A stretch of 64,000 nt of DNA from the NCBI GenBank assembly GCA_020631735.1, contig CM036231.1:8521831-8585830 (forward strand). The letters run 5' to 3'. A model generated the notes under the pieces. It saw nothing but the letters and a program-made list of their open reading frames with translations, ran no database searches and was not told the origin of the DNA. Source of the stretch: Saccharum officinarum (Eukaryota > Streptophyta > Magnoliopsida > Poales > Poaceae). The translations under genes and the position numbers were made by a program. Shown in pieces: positions 33,690-45,078 of the stretch; position 1 is the stretch's first letter, and each line of letters starts with the position of its first letter.

Positions 33690-34225
33690 CGCCACAAATA
33701 CTGGAAGACGGAGAGATGACAGAGGAAGAGGGCGTCATATGCGGCGACGCCGCCCATGTTGCAACCGCTGAGACTGCAAAAAGCCCAAGCAACAGCAGTT
33801 CGTCAGGATCCTCCAGCAGCAGCGATGGTTCATCTGGATCTTCTTGCAGCGATTCATCGGATTCCGACAGCAGCGACTCTAACTCCGACGATGAATGCGT
33901 GACAAGCAATGTGGCTCCTGCCGTTCTTCCCATTCCCAAGGCCGATGCCTCTGCCATAGCAATCCTCGAAGACGGAAAGATGATAGAGGAGGAGGAGGTC
34001 GACATATGCGGCGACACCGGCCATATTGCAACCGAGAAGTTTGTTGAAACAGCAAAAAGCCCCAGCAGCAACCACAGCTCTAGCAGTTCGTCTGGATCCT
34101 CCACCAGCGGCGGCCGTTCATCTGGATCTTCATGCAGTGATTCATCAGATTCTGACAGCAGCGACTCTGGCTCCGACGACAAGTGTGTGACAAGCAATCC
34201 GGCTCCTGCAGTCCTTCCCAAGACT
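33690..34225 (+). repeat. Duplicated acidic/serine-rich module in the NET-domain protein
   Basis: Two in-frame modules of about 85-90 codons follow one another (about 33697-33960 and 33964-34222). Each starts ILEDG-(E/K)-M-x-EEE, continues with ICGD and TAKSPS, has a Ser/Gly run, then SSGSSCSDSSDSDSSDS, DD-(E/K)-CVTSN and APAVLP. They differ by substitutions and small in-frame indels, so this is an internal gene duplication kept in frame. Confidence 0.85.
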
Positions 34226-34491
34226 GATGCCTCGCCCATGGCAATGCCACACAAGGTTCTCAGTCCTATCGCTGAAGAGGAGTTTACTGGAACCAGGAAC
34301 AGCCGAAGAAGCAACAGTTCATTACTTGAAGATGGTGAGATAGAAGAAGAGCAGGAGTCCAGGGGCGCCTCCCCCATGGCTGCAAAGAAGTTTGCTGAAA
34401 TCGTAAATAGTGCAGAATCTACCAATGACAAATGCGTCAGAGGCAGCCCGGCTCCTGTCGTCCGTCCCGAGCCATCGAAGCCGCAACCGGC

Positions 34492-34660
34492 TGCACAAGG
34501 CACTGTTCGTCATTTCTATACCAAGGGTTTTGAGAAGAAGCGCGAGAGGGCTGCGGCTACACAAGACACTGTTCGTCATTTCTATGCCAAGGATTTTGAG
34601 AAGAAGCGCGAGAGGGCTGCGGCTGCACAAGGCACCGTTGGTCATTTCGAGAAGAAGCGG
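34492..34660 (+). repeat. Three tandem basic repeats (~23 aa) in the NET-domain protein
   Basis: Units of 69 bases encode AAQGTVRHFYTKGFEKKRER, TQDTVRHFYAKDFEKKRER and a shorter AAQGTVGHFEKKRER. The third lacks the FYAKD segment. The basic KKRER core may aid nuclear localisation (inference). Confidence 0.85.
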
Positions 34661-34867
34661 GAGAGGCAGAGAGCCTACGAAAAGCTGGAAGAGATGGAGA
34701 GGAACGCGAAGGCGAAGCCCATCTTCGACTGGATACACCCAAGACACTTGAGGCAGCTAGGGATCACCACCACGGTGGAGTACGCTGTCACCTCGGAGCG
34801 GCGTCTCCCTGCTCACCGTGGCTGCCCGGTGCAGAGTCTACTTGGGCTCTTCTTGAAAGCAGAGTAG

Positions 34868-36566
34868 CAGATCCACTACACTAGATACTCAAAGACCTAT
34901 TGGAAATTTATTACAGGAGATTGATGTATTAGTGTTTATGTAATCCAGATGTACTTTCTGTCGCACAGTACGATGTACTCATGATGTTGTAACCTGTATG
35001 CTGTTAAGTGTTGAGCCCTACCAAAGCTTATCGAGCATTGATCAGTCTAGTATTTTCGAAAGACCATTGATCAGTCTAGCAAACCTGATGTATATGCAAA
35101 GAAGGGAAAAAGTCTACTTCACCTTCCCTGATTACGAGGGTGGACTACTTAACTCCCAACTATGAAACGGTCTACCAACTATGAAACGGTCTATTCTATC
35201 TCCTGAACTTTTCAAAACCGGTCAAATTATCCACCAGGTGGTTTTGAAACGGTGGATTTACTACAGTAACCAGTGGTTGCTATAGTAACCGCGTTGTTGC
35301 TACAGTAACCGTGGTTTTGCCTTTTTATTTATTTCGGCTGAATCTTTGAAAAATCATTGTAAATCAGAGAAAAATCATAAAATAGAAAATTCAATTTTGT
35401 TGGACTCCACATTAGTAGATCTACACAGTGATCATATAATATAGTATGCTTTAGTACAATAAAATTGGAGTCTAAATTACAAAAAAATCAAAATCTACAT
35501 CAAAAACTTTGTACTAAAGTATACCATATTATATGTTCACTGTGTAGATCTACTCATGTGGAGTCCAACAAAATTAGATTTTTCTATTTTATGATTTTTC
35601 TATGATTTACTATGATTTTTCAAAGATCCAGCCGAAATAAAAAAAAAGAAAAAGCAAAAAAACCACCAGTTCTGTAGCAAACTCGGTTACTGTAGCAAGT
35701 CTACCGTTTCAAAACCGCTTGAGAGGTGATTTGACTGGTTTTAAAAAGTTCAGAGGTAGAATAGACCGTTTCATAGTTGGGGAGTATAGTAGTCTAACCT
35801 CTATAGTTAAGGGGGTGAAGTAAACTTTTTCCTGTAAAGAATATTGCCTTAAAACCAATTAACATTGTGCCATTGTGTTGTACTCTGTTATATGCTGAGA
35901 AAGTTGTATATGGCTAGCTATGTTTGCAGTCAAATAAGCATGAAAATATTCATATATTCCAGGGAAAAAAAACTGTCCGTAGCATTGCAATACAAAATAT
36001 ATGTTCCTAGACCCAGATGTACCCATTTATAATGCGACTGCATTTGGAGCAAAGCCAATTTCGTAGACAGATGCAATCTAAAGATATACGATCTAGTGAT
36101 CTACTCCTAGACAATTGGTCCTAGTCGGGCACACTGGATGCAGCAGGTTAGCCATCATCCCGTTAATCCAATGTGGCCCAGTCAATTTTTACCCAAACCC
36201 GCCGTGGAATATTTAGTTTGCTTTGCTTTTATTATTTTGAATGCAATATACATTTTTCTCATAAGTAAATAGAAGTAACAGCGCAAGTCATGATAAACTT
36301 ACACAAAGACAATGAAATAAGCTGAATTTAGTTTTTTTTGTTAGTTACTTACTCACACAGCAAATCTCTTGGCAAACTCACGAATATAAGCATCTTGTAT
36401 TGATTTCATCACGTTTTCATACAAAGACTATTTAGTTGATAGCCAAAATTTTGTTTTTGTGATCTGAAGTACACATTGCTTTTGTCCATTGCTGGAGCTA
36501 TTGGTATGCCCAAATATTGTGACTGGGTAATAGGTGCTATAATGTTTTTATGAACAAAAGCATTTC
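34868..36566. other. Intergenic between the NET-domain and PPR genes
   Basis: 34868-35090 is the 3' flank of the NET-domain gene. A long-inverted-repeat element fills 35104-35832. 35842-36566 is AT-rich without a supported feature; it includes the 3' flank of the convergent PPR gene. Confidence 0.4.
35104..35832. mobile_element. Long-terminal-inverted-repeat (foldback) element with ~9-bp duplication
   Basis: Almost the entire 729 bases are one imperfect inverted repeat: GGAAAAAGTCTACTTCACC at the left pairs with GGTGAAGTAAACTTTTTCC at the right, and inner words such as GTGTAGATCTACT and ATTTTATGATTTTTCT pair symmetrically about 35450-35480. TGCAAAGAA (35095-35103) and TGTAAAGAA (35833-35841) look like a 9-bp target duplication with one mismatch, which points to a Mutator-type MITE. 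A transcript through it would fold into a hairpin about 340 bp long. Confidence 0.75.
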
Positions 36567-38288
36567 TTAACCACGAAAAGGTGTTTTCCTTATTGCGTCC
36601 AACTTCGAAGCCATCTCTTGTGCCAAACTTATTCTCCCTCCTTCAACAAGAGTTTCCTTCAAATTACTGAAAAGCTGACCAGGTGGCCGAATTCCTTTGT
36701 CCAGCATCTCCTGGAAATATACACAAGCTTCTTCGAGCCTGTTCTCAAAGCATAACCCATTGATCAATGCCGAAAACATGTGCATACATGGGAGGACACC
36801 TCTCTCCCCCATTTGCTTCCACACCTTCAATGCCATATCAACTCTTCCGTTACTACAGAACATGCCAACCATCATTGTATATGTATTGAGCTGAGGCTCA
36901 CAGCCGTCCATTCCCATTCTCTGGAATATATTATAAGCCTCCTCAAATTTCTGTGATTTTATCAGATAATGAAGAATTACATCATAAGTACGGGAATTTG
37001 GGCCAATTTTACAGTTCCTCATCTCGTCAACCATCTTGAAAGCATGCTGAAACTTTGAGGCTCTGCAGTAAGCTCCAACTACCGCATTGCATGTAGGCAC
37101 CTCCATGGGGAACCCGCTTTTCTTATAATGCTCAAAGTACTTCAAAGCTTCATCAAGCCTCTCCTCTGCACCAAGGCCATTGATAAGCATGCAGTACACA
37201 TGAGGACTTGGCATGCAACCACTTGCTTCCATCTCGTAGAACACCTTGATGGCCTCATCACATTTGCCAGACTTGCAGAAGGCGCTAATCAGCATCCCAT
37301 AGGCAACGACATCAGGCCTAATGCCAGCATCAATCATTTCTTGGTACATTGTTTTCACCATCAACAGATCTTTCTCATGACCCCAACCTTCCATGAGGAC
37401 AGTGTAGGTTTTCAAATCAGGTACAAACTTACCCTCCCTCTTCATCTCCTTATAGATGGCTTGTGCCTTCTTCACTTGCTTGGATTTGCTTAGCGTGTCA
37501 ATCAGCCAGTTGTAATCCGACAACTCAGTTTTAAGCCCAAAAATGCTCATCTTCTCGAATGTCTCAACAGCCTCTTTGACCTTTCTAGCCCGAGCATACC
37601 TTCGGACGACGAGCTTGAATGTGTCCTTAGACAGCAAGCCCCGGCACCGCATGGTCTCCACCAAGCTCCACACCAGCCTGAACTGCTTGATCTTGCCGAG
37701 CGCCTCAATCAGGTTGTGGAAGCCCTCAGCCGTGTAACTGAAGCCCTCCTGCCTCTCTGCCCAGCGGAAGAAGGCAAGTGCTAGCATCCCAGCATTGCTC
37801 AAGTTCTTGAGCACTTCAGCTACCAGCTCTGGAGACATGGCCACCCCAAGCACATCAAGCGTCGACGCAATCCTTGGTTCTGGTTGTGTGGACACAATAC
37901 GACACACCATCTTAGCAGCCTCTGACATGCCCACAGGCGGCCCAAAGGCGTCGTCCGGCGCGACTGTGAATTGCAGTGGCTCTGCACTGGCATGCTCATC
38001 CATGGACTGCCGAGCCACAGTACAAAACCCTGAAGTGTGTGTTCGACCGAGCACCTGGCAGGTATGGCCAAACAGTGTGTGGCATGGCAGTTTTGGTGAA
38101 GCAGGAGGTGGAGGCATTTCGTCGAACAGTCCTTGTGCATCCGTGGCGAGCGCGCAGGGGCCACTCCTCACGGAGCTACCGAGCAGGGTGGAGGCTGGGC
38201 GGGCAAGGCGATGCATCAAATCGTGGTTCTGAGAGGAGGGTTTGAGGGACAAATGATTCTGCAGTGACGGTGAGCGGTGGGAGGGCAA
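36567..38288 (-). CDS. P-class pentatricopeptide repeat protein (573 aa)
   Basis: A single uninterrupted frame of 573 residues. From about residue 185 to 570 it contains about eleven 35-residue PPR motifs of the P class, for example PDVVAYGMLISAFCKSGK, PSPHVYCMLINGLGAEER and PQLNTYTMMVGMFCSNGR, each followed by the usual helix B (A-x-x-x-F-x-x-M). No E, DYW or SMR domain follows, and the C-terminus is short (RKTPFRG). P-class PPRs bind organellar RNA in sequence-specific fashion, for stability, splicing or translation. The first 60 residues are Ser/Arg/Leu-rich with few acids, consistent with a mitochondrial transit peptide. A second Met at residue 25 (MHRLARPAS) is also a plausible start. 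Appears intact and intronless, as is usual for this family. Confidence 0.93.
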   Translation of the reverse strand: MPSHRSPSLQNHLSLKPSSQNHDLMHRLARPASTLLGSSVRSGPCALATDAQGLFDEMPPPPASPKLPCHTLFGHTCQVLGRTHTSGFCTVARQSMDEHASAEPLQFTVAPDDAFGPPVGMSEAAKMVCRIVSTQPEPRIASTLDVLGVAMSPELVAEVLKNLSNAGMLALAFFRWAERQEGFSYTAEGFHNLIEALGKIKQFRLVWSLVETMRCRGLLSKDTFKLVVRRYARARKVKEAVETFEKMSIFGLKTELSDYNWLIDTLSKSKQVKKAQAIYKEMKREGKFVPDLKTYTVLMEGWGHEKDLLMVKTMYQEMIDAGIRPDVVAYGMLISAFCKSGKCDEAIKVFYEMEASGCMPSPHVYCMLINGLGAEERLDEALKYFEHYKKSGFPMEVPTCNAVVGAYCRASKFQHAFKMVDEMRNCKIGPNSRTYDVILHYLIKSQKFEEAYNIFQRMGMDGCEPQLNTYTMMVGMFCSNGRVDMALKVWKQMGERGVLPCMHMFSALINGLCFENRLEEACVYFQEMLDKGIRPPGQLFSNLKETLVEGGRISLAQEMASKLDAIRKTPFRG

Positions 38289-41200
38289 TCAGAACGGGAG
38301 GGTGTGGCAGCGCCGGCACTAGTGCTAGATGCCTAGATGCGAAAGTTCTTTGTCCTTCTACTATCCAAATAACTGCACAAAGAAAATGAGTAACATTTCA
38401 GTTCACTAATTATATGCACAAAGTGCAGAGTAACATGTCGGTTACCAAAGTGTGCAACTCTAAATTAGTGTAAACTTGTGGTTCAAACAGTAGTCTGCAA
38501 GACTGCAAATGATTAATTTCATAGTATTCTTGTGGTCTTATTTTACAAACTGTGACCAGTACCTAGTGAACTGCTTCCAGGCCCTCATGTGCCATATATG
38601 GCTGCCGGTGCTAGGGATTTACCTGTGATTCGGCCAACCACATGTAACACCTTAGCACGTGGAAGTATTAAATAGAGCATTTTCTATCCAAAAAATCATC
38701 AGTCTATATTTTTAGAATATTGCTTATTTCACCCATGCATAGTTATTTTCATCTAAAACATTTCAAACAGGTAGCAAGACTAACCAATTTTCTTCACTTC
38801 AATGTGTATTGTGTACCCATAGCTTAGTTGCTATCATGGAGCTCCACTTTTGGGAAACAGAACCTAGTTTGAACCTGAAAACTCATCAGAAGAAGCAAGG
38901 TGATCAGGGAAGTGAACTGAAAGGAGTTAGAAATACATTTCCACCAAGTGTGTCATTGTAGCTACACACAAATTGCCATTCAGATTGTAGTTCACAAAGA
39001 AGACGATAAGAGGCCACAAATATGTTTGATAGCTGAAAGTGAAGATTTGCATTTTCTATTGTTCACAAATCAGCATCTAAGCTGAACCATTTGTGCCTAG
39101 GATGGCTAGCAGCCATTCAGCTACCATAATTCTTTCTACAAAAATCATGCAAAGTACTTCTGATGCTGTGGAGAAAACACATATAAATATATCTTGTACC
39201 AACAAAGATCAAAGATAGGAAAAAAAAGATAAACATCTTAAGAGGAGAAAGAAATATATCCCCTCTTAGTTTGAAAATAAGCATGATTTGACAAGGTTGA
39301 TCAGAGTGTCCACTTAAGAATGTTTATATACCCCTCTTAATTAGGCGTGCACAACCTCTGTTAGGCTCTTGGGCATGTCTGATTATACAAAAACACATGT
39401 GAGATGGAAACTTTTCTAATCAATTCACCCACTAAAAATAGATACCATTCATCCACTAATTATGTGCAGGAAACAAACATTCTATCCATTGCATGGAAAG
39501 CCTGCAACTTACAGTAGGACAAAGGGTATCAAGCAATTCAGTCCCAAAAAATTCAACATTTACAACCTCATCAAATGCTTAGCTGTTAGATAGAATACTG
39601 GTTGGTTACTTACGATCTAGAAGACCCCTTTTGTTAATGACTACCTTATGGACCGGAAGACGTAAGCAGAAGCACTGAGATGGATGAAGCTAAGACTTGG
39701 ATGAAGGTTCAGTTCGTATTTTATGAAACTTTCTTTGATATAAGCAGGTATCTGAAGTTGGCACAGAGTCTAGTAGATATGTTTGATTTATTCCTTGAAT
39801 GATGGTCTGTATCATCTCTTTTGTACCAATGATCTCACGCCAATGGAGCAGGTTTCCAATGAATTATTTTCTATATTACCTCTTTTGTGACTGGATTGAT
39901 GAAAAAGGATAATGAACCTATAAATGCAGTAGCTAAGGCCAACCTTTAAAATGCAGTAGCTACGGCAAACCTTTAAATGCAGTAACCAAGGCAAAGCATC
40001 TTGCACGTGCAGTCAGTAGCTAAGAATAAAGGTGAAACTACAACTGGCGATATTGCAACTAATATTTTGCCAATGGACTTGAAATAGACAATAAGGACAG
40101 TTTAACACAACTGCTGATTTGTGGTATAGTTCATTTAAGTTATTTACATCTGAAACAGCTCCAGAAACTGAGCCCAATGCTCAATCCTCTGTTTGTCCCA
40201 GACCATGGTTAAAGAGAAGGAATAAAGCATCAGTGTACAGTCTCGCTGTAAATCCCTTTTCTGAATATTTTTTCCTCAACTGATTTAATTCAATTGAATC
40301 ACTTATACTTAGATCTTAAATCATATATACAGAGTACTTATTTTTATGCTATAGTTCATTTGACTTATTTGCATCTGAAACAGCTCCAGAAACTGAGCTC
40401 AATGCTCAATCCTGGTCGGTAGCCCCAGACCGTTAGGATTTAGGAGTTTCTTTTATCCACTAGTTCAAAGGATTCAGAGGAATATAGACACAGGATAATA
40501 TACTAATTGTTAACTCTAAAACAAGTAGACTCTGGAACTGAATATAGACATGAGTATAAAGACGCAAAGCTAAAAGCAGGGAAAAAGAGGTGATGGTGGC
40601 GGCGGCTTAAGATAGGGCATCTCCAAAATTACAGGAATCACTCAGTCACTCCACCAGATTGACCATCAATTGAAAAAAAAGGCATGCATTCCAATATATT
40701 GTAAAGCTGGAAAAGCAGTACAAATAAAAAAACAGCAGGCAGATCTGAGGATTTCGTCGTGCAAATAACTGAATGTGTACTGAGCGGATGGTCTTCAATA
40801 TTGGTGACGCAAGAGCTAGGCGTCCAGTTAACCGATAAGCTAAACAGATACATGTATAATCAAAATAGTTAACTGATCGCTGTGCAATTTTTCCAGTTCC
40901 ATCGAACTGGTAAGCTAAATCAATTCAATCCAAACAGATAACTGATCATGAGGGCCTTGGCGTTCACCTTTCACTGCAGCCGCTTGGTGTCTGGACCTGA
41001 TGGAGGGGGCCTTGGTGTTCACCTTTCACTGTGGCCGCAAGTACATGGTTGTCAGTGCCGCAGCCGGTGAGGCTTTGTTCTGGCCTGATCCAGGCGTCTT
41101 CCTGCTGGTGGATAAGGAATCCGGCTGAGGAGGTGTGGCTCCAGTGGTAGACCTAGGATTTGAACCCAGGGTACGCTTAGCAAGAAATATAAAATGCAAT

Positions 41201-42245
41201 ACATATACATAATTCGGTAGATTGTTGGGTATACAACTACAAGATTATTTAAATCATTCGATACACAAGTAGAAAAATAACAAAAAAAAGATAATATGTT
41301 TAAACTGCAATATATATTGTTGTTCATGCCTGAACTTCCTGACAACAAACATACAAGCAGAAAATGGCACATCAGACCCACTTAACTGCAATGTTAAGTC
41401 ACAAATTAGGCTTTGATTTCATCCTAAGCTATGCAATGAGCAAACCACTGGCCATTAAAATATAGAATCACACACCAAATTCACAAATGCACAATCCCTA
41501 AGCACAACTTCACAACCCCTAATCCTAAAGGGAAGCAGACTCTTACTGACTCGCCACGGGGGCAGGGGCAGCGGCTAGCGGCCAGCCGGACAGGGGGCGC
41601 TTCTGTGGATGCACTGGATGTTCGTCGGAGTCGTGGGGCGCCGTGCGGGGACAGCTCAGTTGCTGCCGGCCAGCTGGAGCTGAGGGCGGTTGCAAGGCAT
41701 TGGGGAGACGGAGACCGGGGTTAGCAGGGCCTGGGCGGGTCCGTAGCTGTCGGCGGCCCGTCGGCTTCGCGTGGCGGTGGCGGCGGCGCAGCGGCGCGCC
41801 TCGCTCGGGAGTCGGCGCTGATGCTGTTGGGCCTTCGGGGGGAGACGAGGAACGGGCACAACAACGACGCTTTTGAACAGCTGTTTGGGCTGTGTTTTCA
41901 AATACCTGGCATATTGATCAACCGGTGATATCTAATTATCGCGTAGCCACCACAGTTTGTCTAAACGGTCGTTTCTGCGGATTGATTTTTCTCGAGAAAA
42001 CTTGGTAATCTAGATTAAGTCATCTCATTTTTTAAGTTTATTTTAGGACTTAAGTACACTATTCTTTCAATAATAGAAAATGCTAGCGCACGGACGTCCG
42101 ATGCGAATGTTTTTCATTGGACGTCCGCCTGCACACCTGACAAGCCCGCCCTGACGCCTGACCCACCCCACTCCGCGCGCCCCGCCCCCGCCCCCATCCC
42201 CATCCGTTCTCCCCGTCCCCGCAGGTGCATCCCGCCCCGTAGGTA
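38289..42245. other. Gene-poor intergenic region
   Basis: About 4 kb of AT-rich sequence upstream of the PPR gene with no frame or RNA I can support. One direct repeat of about 85 bases is visible: 40125-40207 and 40352-40430 share TCTGAAACAGCTCCAGAAAC and CAATGCTCAATCCT. 41540-41880 is GC-rich, possibly an old promoter or transposon core. 42100-42240 is C-rich. Confidence 0.45.
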
Positions 42246-42564
42246 GGCCTGGATATTGAGCCGGCTCAGCTCGTTACAACTCGGCTTGTTATAGCTCGAC
42301 TCGTTAAAATTTTGGCTTGGCTCGGCTCGTTATACAAACGAGCCAACAGACTAGCTCGGCTCAGCTCACTAGAAAGCTCGAGCTAGCTCGTTTGGCTCGC
42401 GAGCCAAATCATAAAAACACAATACAGAGAGAGATTATAAATTTATAATAGCAAGTGAGCAACAAACACATCAAATACATACTTAAAATGAACTAAACAA
42501 AGTACTTATAAATTTAACAAATCAGTAGCTAAAGAAGAGTCTTAGAGAGGCTGAATCAATAAGT

Positions 42565-44386
42565 TTGATTACTGATTTGTGGACATCCAATCAGAATGTT
42601 CACTACATATGTTTGGTGGCACATTACATAGATAGTGATTGGGTTTTGCAATGTCGTGTTCTTAACTTTGTTAAGTTAGATCCTCCCCACACTGATTTGG
42701 CGATAGCTCATGCTGTTTTTGAGTGTTCGGTGGAATGGAAAATAGAAGATAAGGTTATGTCACTCACGCTTGATAATGCTTCAAATAATGATACTACTAC
42801 TACAAATTTGTCAGCCAAGCTACTTGCTAGAAAGAATGGCCAGTTTGATCCGAAATATTTTCATGTTCGTTGTGCTGCTCACATAGTGAATTTGGTTGTT
42901 AGTGATGGTCTAGACCAAATAGAAGGTCTCATAAGTGACCTAAGGAATACTATGAAATATTTCAAGAGGTCTCCAAATCGCTTGTATAAATTTGTAGAGG
43001 TTTGCAATGAGTATGCTATTAAAGTTGGGAAATGTTTGTCTCTTAATGTTAAAACAAGGTGGAACTCAACATACAAAATGCTAGACATTTGCATTGAGTA
43101 TAGGGCTGCATTTGGTTATTATGCTCAAGTAGACCAGAACTATACATGGAAACCTACAGAATCTGAATGGAACATATATGAGAGGATTAGATCAATTCTA
43201 GGAGAGATGGCTGGAGCAACCACTGCATTTCAGGATCAGTTTACCCTACTGCTAATGTCTTCTACCCTTACATTTTGAAAGTCAAGCTTGCATTGTTAAA
43301 GGCAAAAAATTATAAGGACCCATATTTGAAGAAAATGAGTGCCGCAATGTTAGACAAATTTGATAAATATTAGGAAGTGAAGAACAATGTCATGGTTATT
43401 GCTACGATCCTTGACCCTAGGTTCAAAATGAGATACATTCAGTTCTGTTTTAGTGAGCTTTATGACTCCTCAAGGTGTGAAGAAGAGGTTGCTGATATAA
43501 ACAAAGAGTTAGAAAGTTGTATAAGAAGCATGAGTTGGAGCAACGCCGAAAAATGGGTGGCAGTGGTAGCTCAACCACTCAATCATCCTTATCATCAAAG
43601 GAAACAACCAGCTCAGTGACTTGTCTTGTTTCAAGTGAATTTCAATCCTTTCTAGAGTCGAGTGCTTCAGAAAGTTCAAAATCTGAGTTACTTATCTACC
43701 TAGATGAAGCAAACCATCCTTTATATGATAAGAATTTCAACTTACTCCACTATTGGAAGGGAATGCTCTTAGATTTCTTATTATGTCTAGTATGGCAAGG
43801 AGATTCTTAGCTATCCCAGCTAGCAGTGTATCTTCTAAGTCCACTTTCAGTTGTGGAGGTAGAATTCTTGATGACTATAGGAGTTCTTTGAAGTCAGCGA
43901 CAGTTCAAGCACTAGTTTGTGCATCTAGTTGGATACGAGGTTCTAAAAGCCCTCCTGTTCTTCTGGTATGTGATGCTTAGTCTATTTTTCAATTCAGAGG
44001 CGGAACCAGGGGGCTAGCAGGGGCCGTGGGCCCCAAGCACAGTAGACTCATTTAAATACCTATATAAATATTTGTATTTATAGCAAAAAATATTAATTTC
44101 ACCTATTTTTTATTAAAATATGATGATTTTGGTTAGAAATAGTGTAGATTTTTTTGAAAATATGTTGAAATATATAATTATGTATATTTTATCACACTAA
44201 AAAAACGATTACATTTGTTCGGCCCCCTTAATCAAAATCACTGGTTTCACCTCAAATTTCCCCAAAGTTTGTGTATGTAAATATGTAATGCTTAATTCTA
44301 TTATTATTTTTTTACAGGGAGAAGATGGTGATGATGGTGACATTGAGAGTGTGGAGTTTTCCAGCAGCGTGGTGGAAAGCAACTAG
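42565..44386 (+). pseudogene. hAT transposase (RICESLEEPER-like), truncated and frameshifted
   Basis: 42565-43278 encodes ITDLWTSNQNVHYICLVAHY, LTLDNASNND, FHVRCAAHIVNLVV and VKTRWNSTYKMLD, the RNase H-like core of plant domesticated-type and active hAT transposases. After a frameshift near 43270 the frame resumes with NNVMVIATILDPRFKM and, after another shift near 43570, FLIMSSMARRFLAIPASSVSS, FSCGGRILDDYRSSLK and VQALVCASSWIRG (hAT dimerisation domain). A last exon at about 44318-44386 encodes an acidic tail ending SVVESN and stop. Loss of the N-terminus and at least two frameshifts make it inactive. Confidence 0.88.
43993..44264. mobile_element. Small element inside the hAT transposase intron
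   Basis: Bounded by CAGAGGCGGAACCAG and CTGGTTTCACCTC, ends related to those of the 20522-21456 element. The interior is AT-rich with GGGGCC at one end and GGCCCC at the other. No clear target duplication. This is a nested insertion in the intron between the last two transposase exons. Confidence 0.5.
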
Positions 44387-45078
44387 TAAGTCTATTGTAG
44401 AATGTTCAGCAGTGTGGTAGAAATCATATTTATTCTCACTTGATGTGTTGTTCATGTACAGGTAACAAGCTACAAGGGAGAAGAGAATTAGGGACCTGTT
44501 GGCTGCGCCCCATCCCCAGGGCTGCTTCTGACTTGCTTTCGGTGTCAATTGGCATGCTGCTGCTGTGCTGTAACAGCATTACAACAAACCTATGTATATA
44601 TTTGCTATAGACCTGATCACACTAGATGTTGCTCGTTTATTTTGCTTCGTTCTTGAATTCTGTATGGATGAATGAAATCGTTCGATGGATGATGCTGTAA
44701 ACTGTATGAGTATGACTATCTTGGACTCATGGTCATGGTGGGCTGGCTAGACAAATACAACTCTAGTTCGATTTGTCGAATTGTGGATCAATCAATGGAT
44801 GGATTATATTCTCCATTATTAAATTTATAAGTACTTTGTTTAGTTCATTTTAAGTATGCATGTGATGTGTTTGTTGCTCACTTGCTATTATAAATTTATA
44901 ATCTCTCTCTGTATTGTGTTTTTATGATTTGGCTCGCGAGCCAAATGAGCTAGCTCGAGCTTTCTAGCGAGTCGAGCCGAGCTAGTCTGCTGGCTCGTTT
45001 GTATAACGAGCCGAGCTAAGCCAAAATATTAATGATCCGATCTGTAACGAGCCAAGCTGGCTCGATATCTAGGCCTAG

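Larger units (their letters stand above)
26734..34867 (+). pseudogene. NET-domain (BET/GTE-like) protein gene split by a copia retrotransposon
   Basis: The gene parts are 26734-27174 and 33314-34867 (147 codons, then 517 codons and stop). If the retroelement and one target duplication are removed the frame is continuous with no stop. The N-terminal part has VLRKRLCEEMEALRGILRKA, as in plant GTE proteins, and two ME-(I)-IEP repeats. The insertion falls in a NET (extra-terminal) domain: SQDEIFSLAAR before it, then MPVRILEFLNKECTG, GEIEIDLGSM and MFELQKLLDEF after it. NET domains of BET proteins bind chromatin and transcription partners. No bromodomain is visible. The C-terminal part is acidic and Ser-rich with a duplicated module, then three basic EKKRER repeats and a conserved-looking tail. 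As it stands, translation from the first ATG stops within the LTR (TAG at 27178-27180). An internal ATG (33335) opens a 510-aa frame that could still be expressed from a new promoter. Confidence 0.8.
42246..45078 (+). mobile_element. hAT transposon with ~265-bp terminal inverted repeats, internally deleted
   Basis: The first and last 265-275 bases are inverted copies: TAGGCCTGGATATTGAGCC at the left against GGCTCGATATCTAGGCCTA at the right, then GGCTCGTTTGTATAACGAGCC-type words and CAAGTGAGCAACAAACACAT versus its complement. Inside is a hAT transposase frame that starts well into the protein, so the BED zinc finger and N-terminal region have been lost. The target duplication could not be resolved because similarity continues a few bases outside. 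Moderately old and not autonomous. Confidence 0.8.

Noticed and set aside
33379..34503. A 374-codon frame antisense to the NET-domain gene
   Set aside because: Mirror of the Ser/Asp/Glu-rich repeats on the sense strand; Leu/Ser-rich without domain structure.
41100..41180. Minus-strand GGGTTCAAATCC resembling a tRNA B box (possible SINE)
   Set aside because: No A box at the right distance, no cloverleaf and no A-tail with target duplication nearby.
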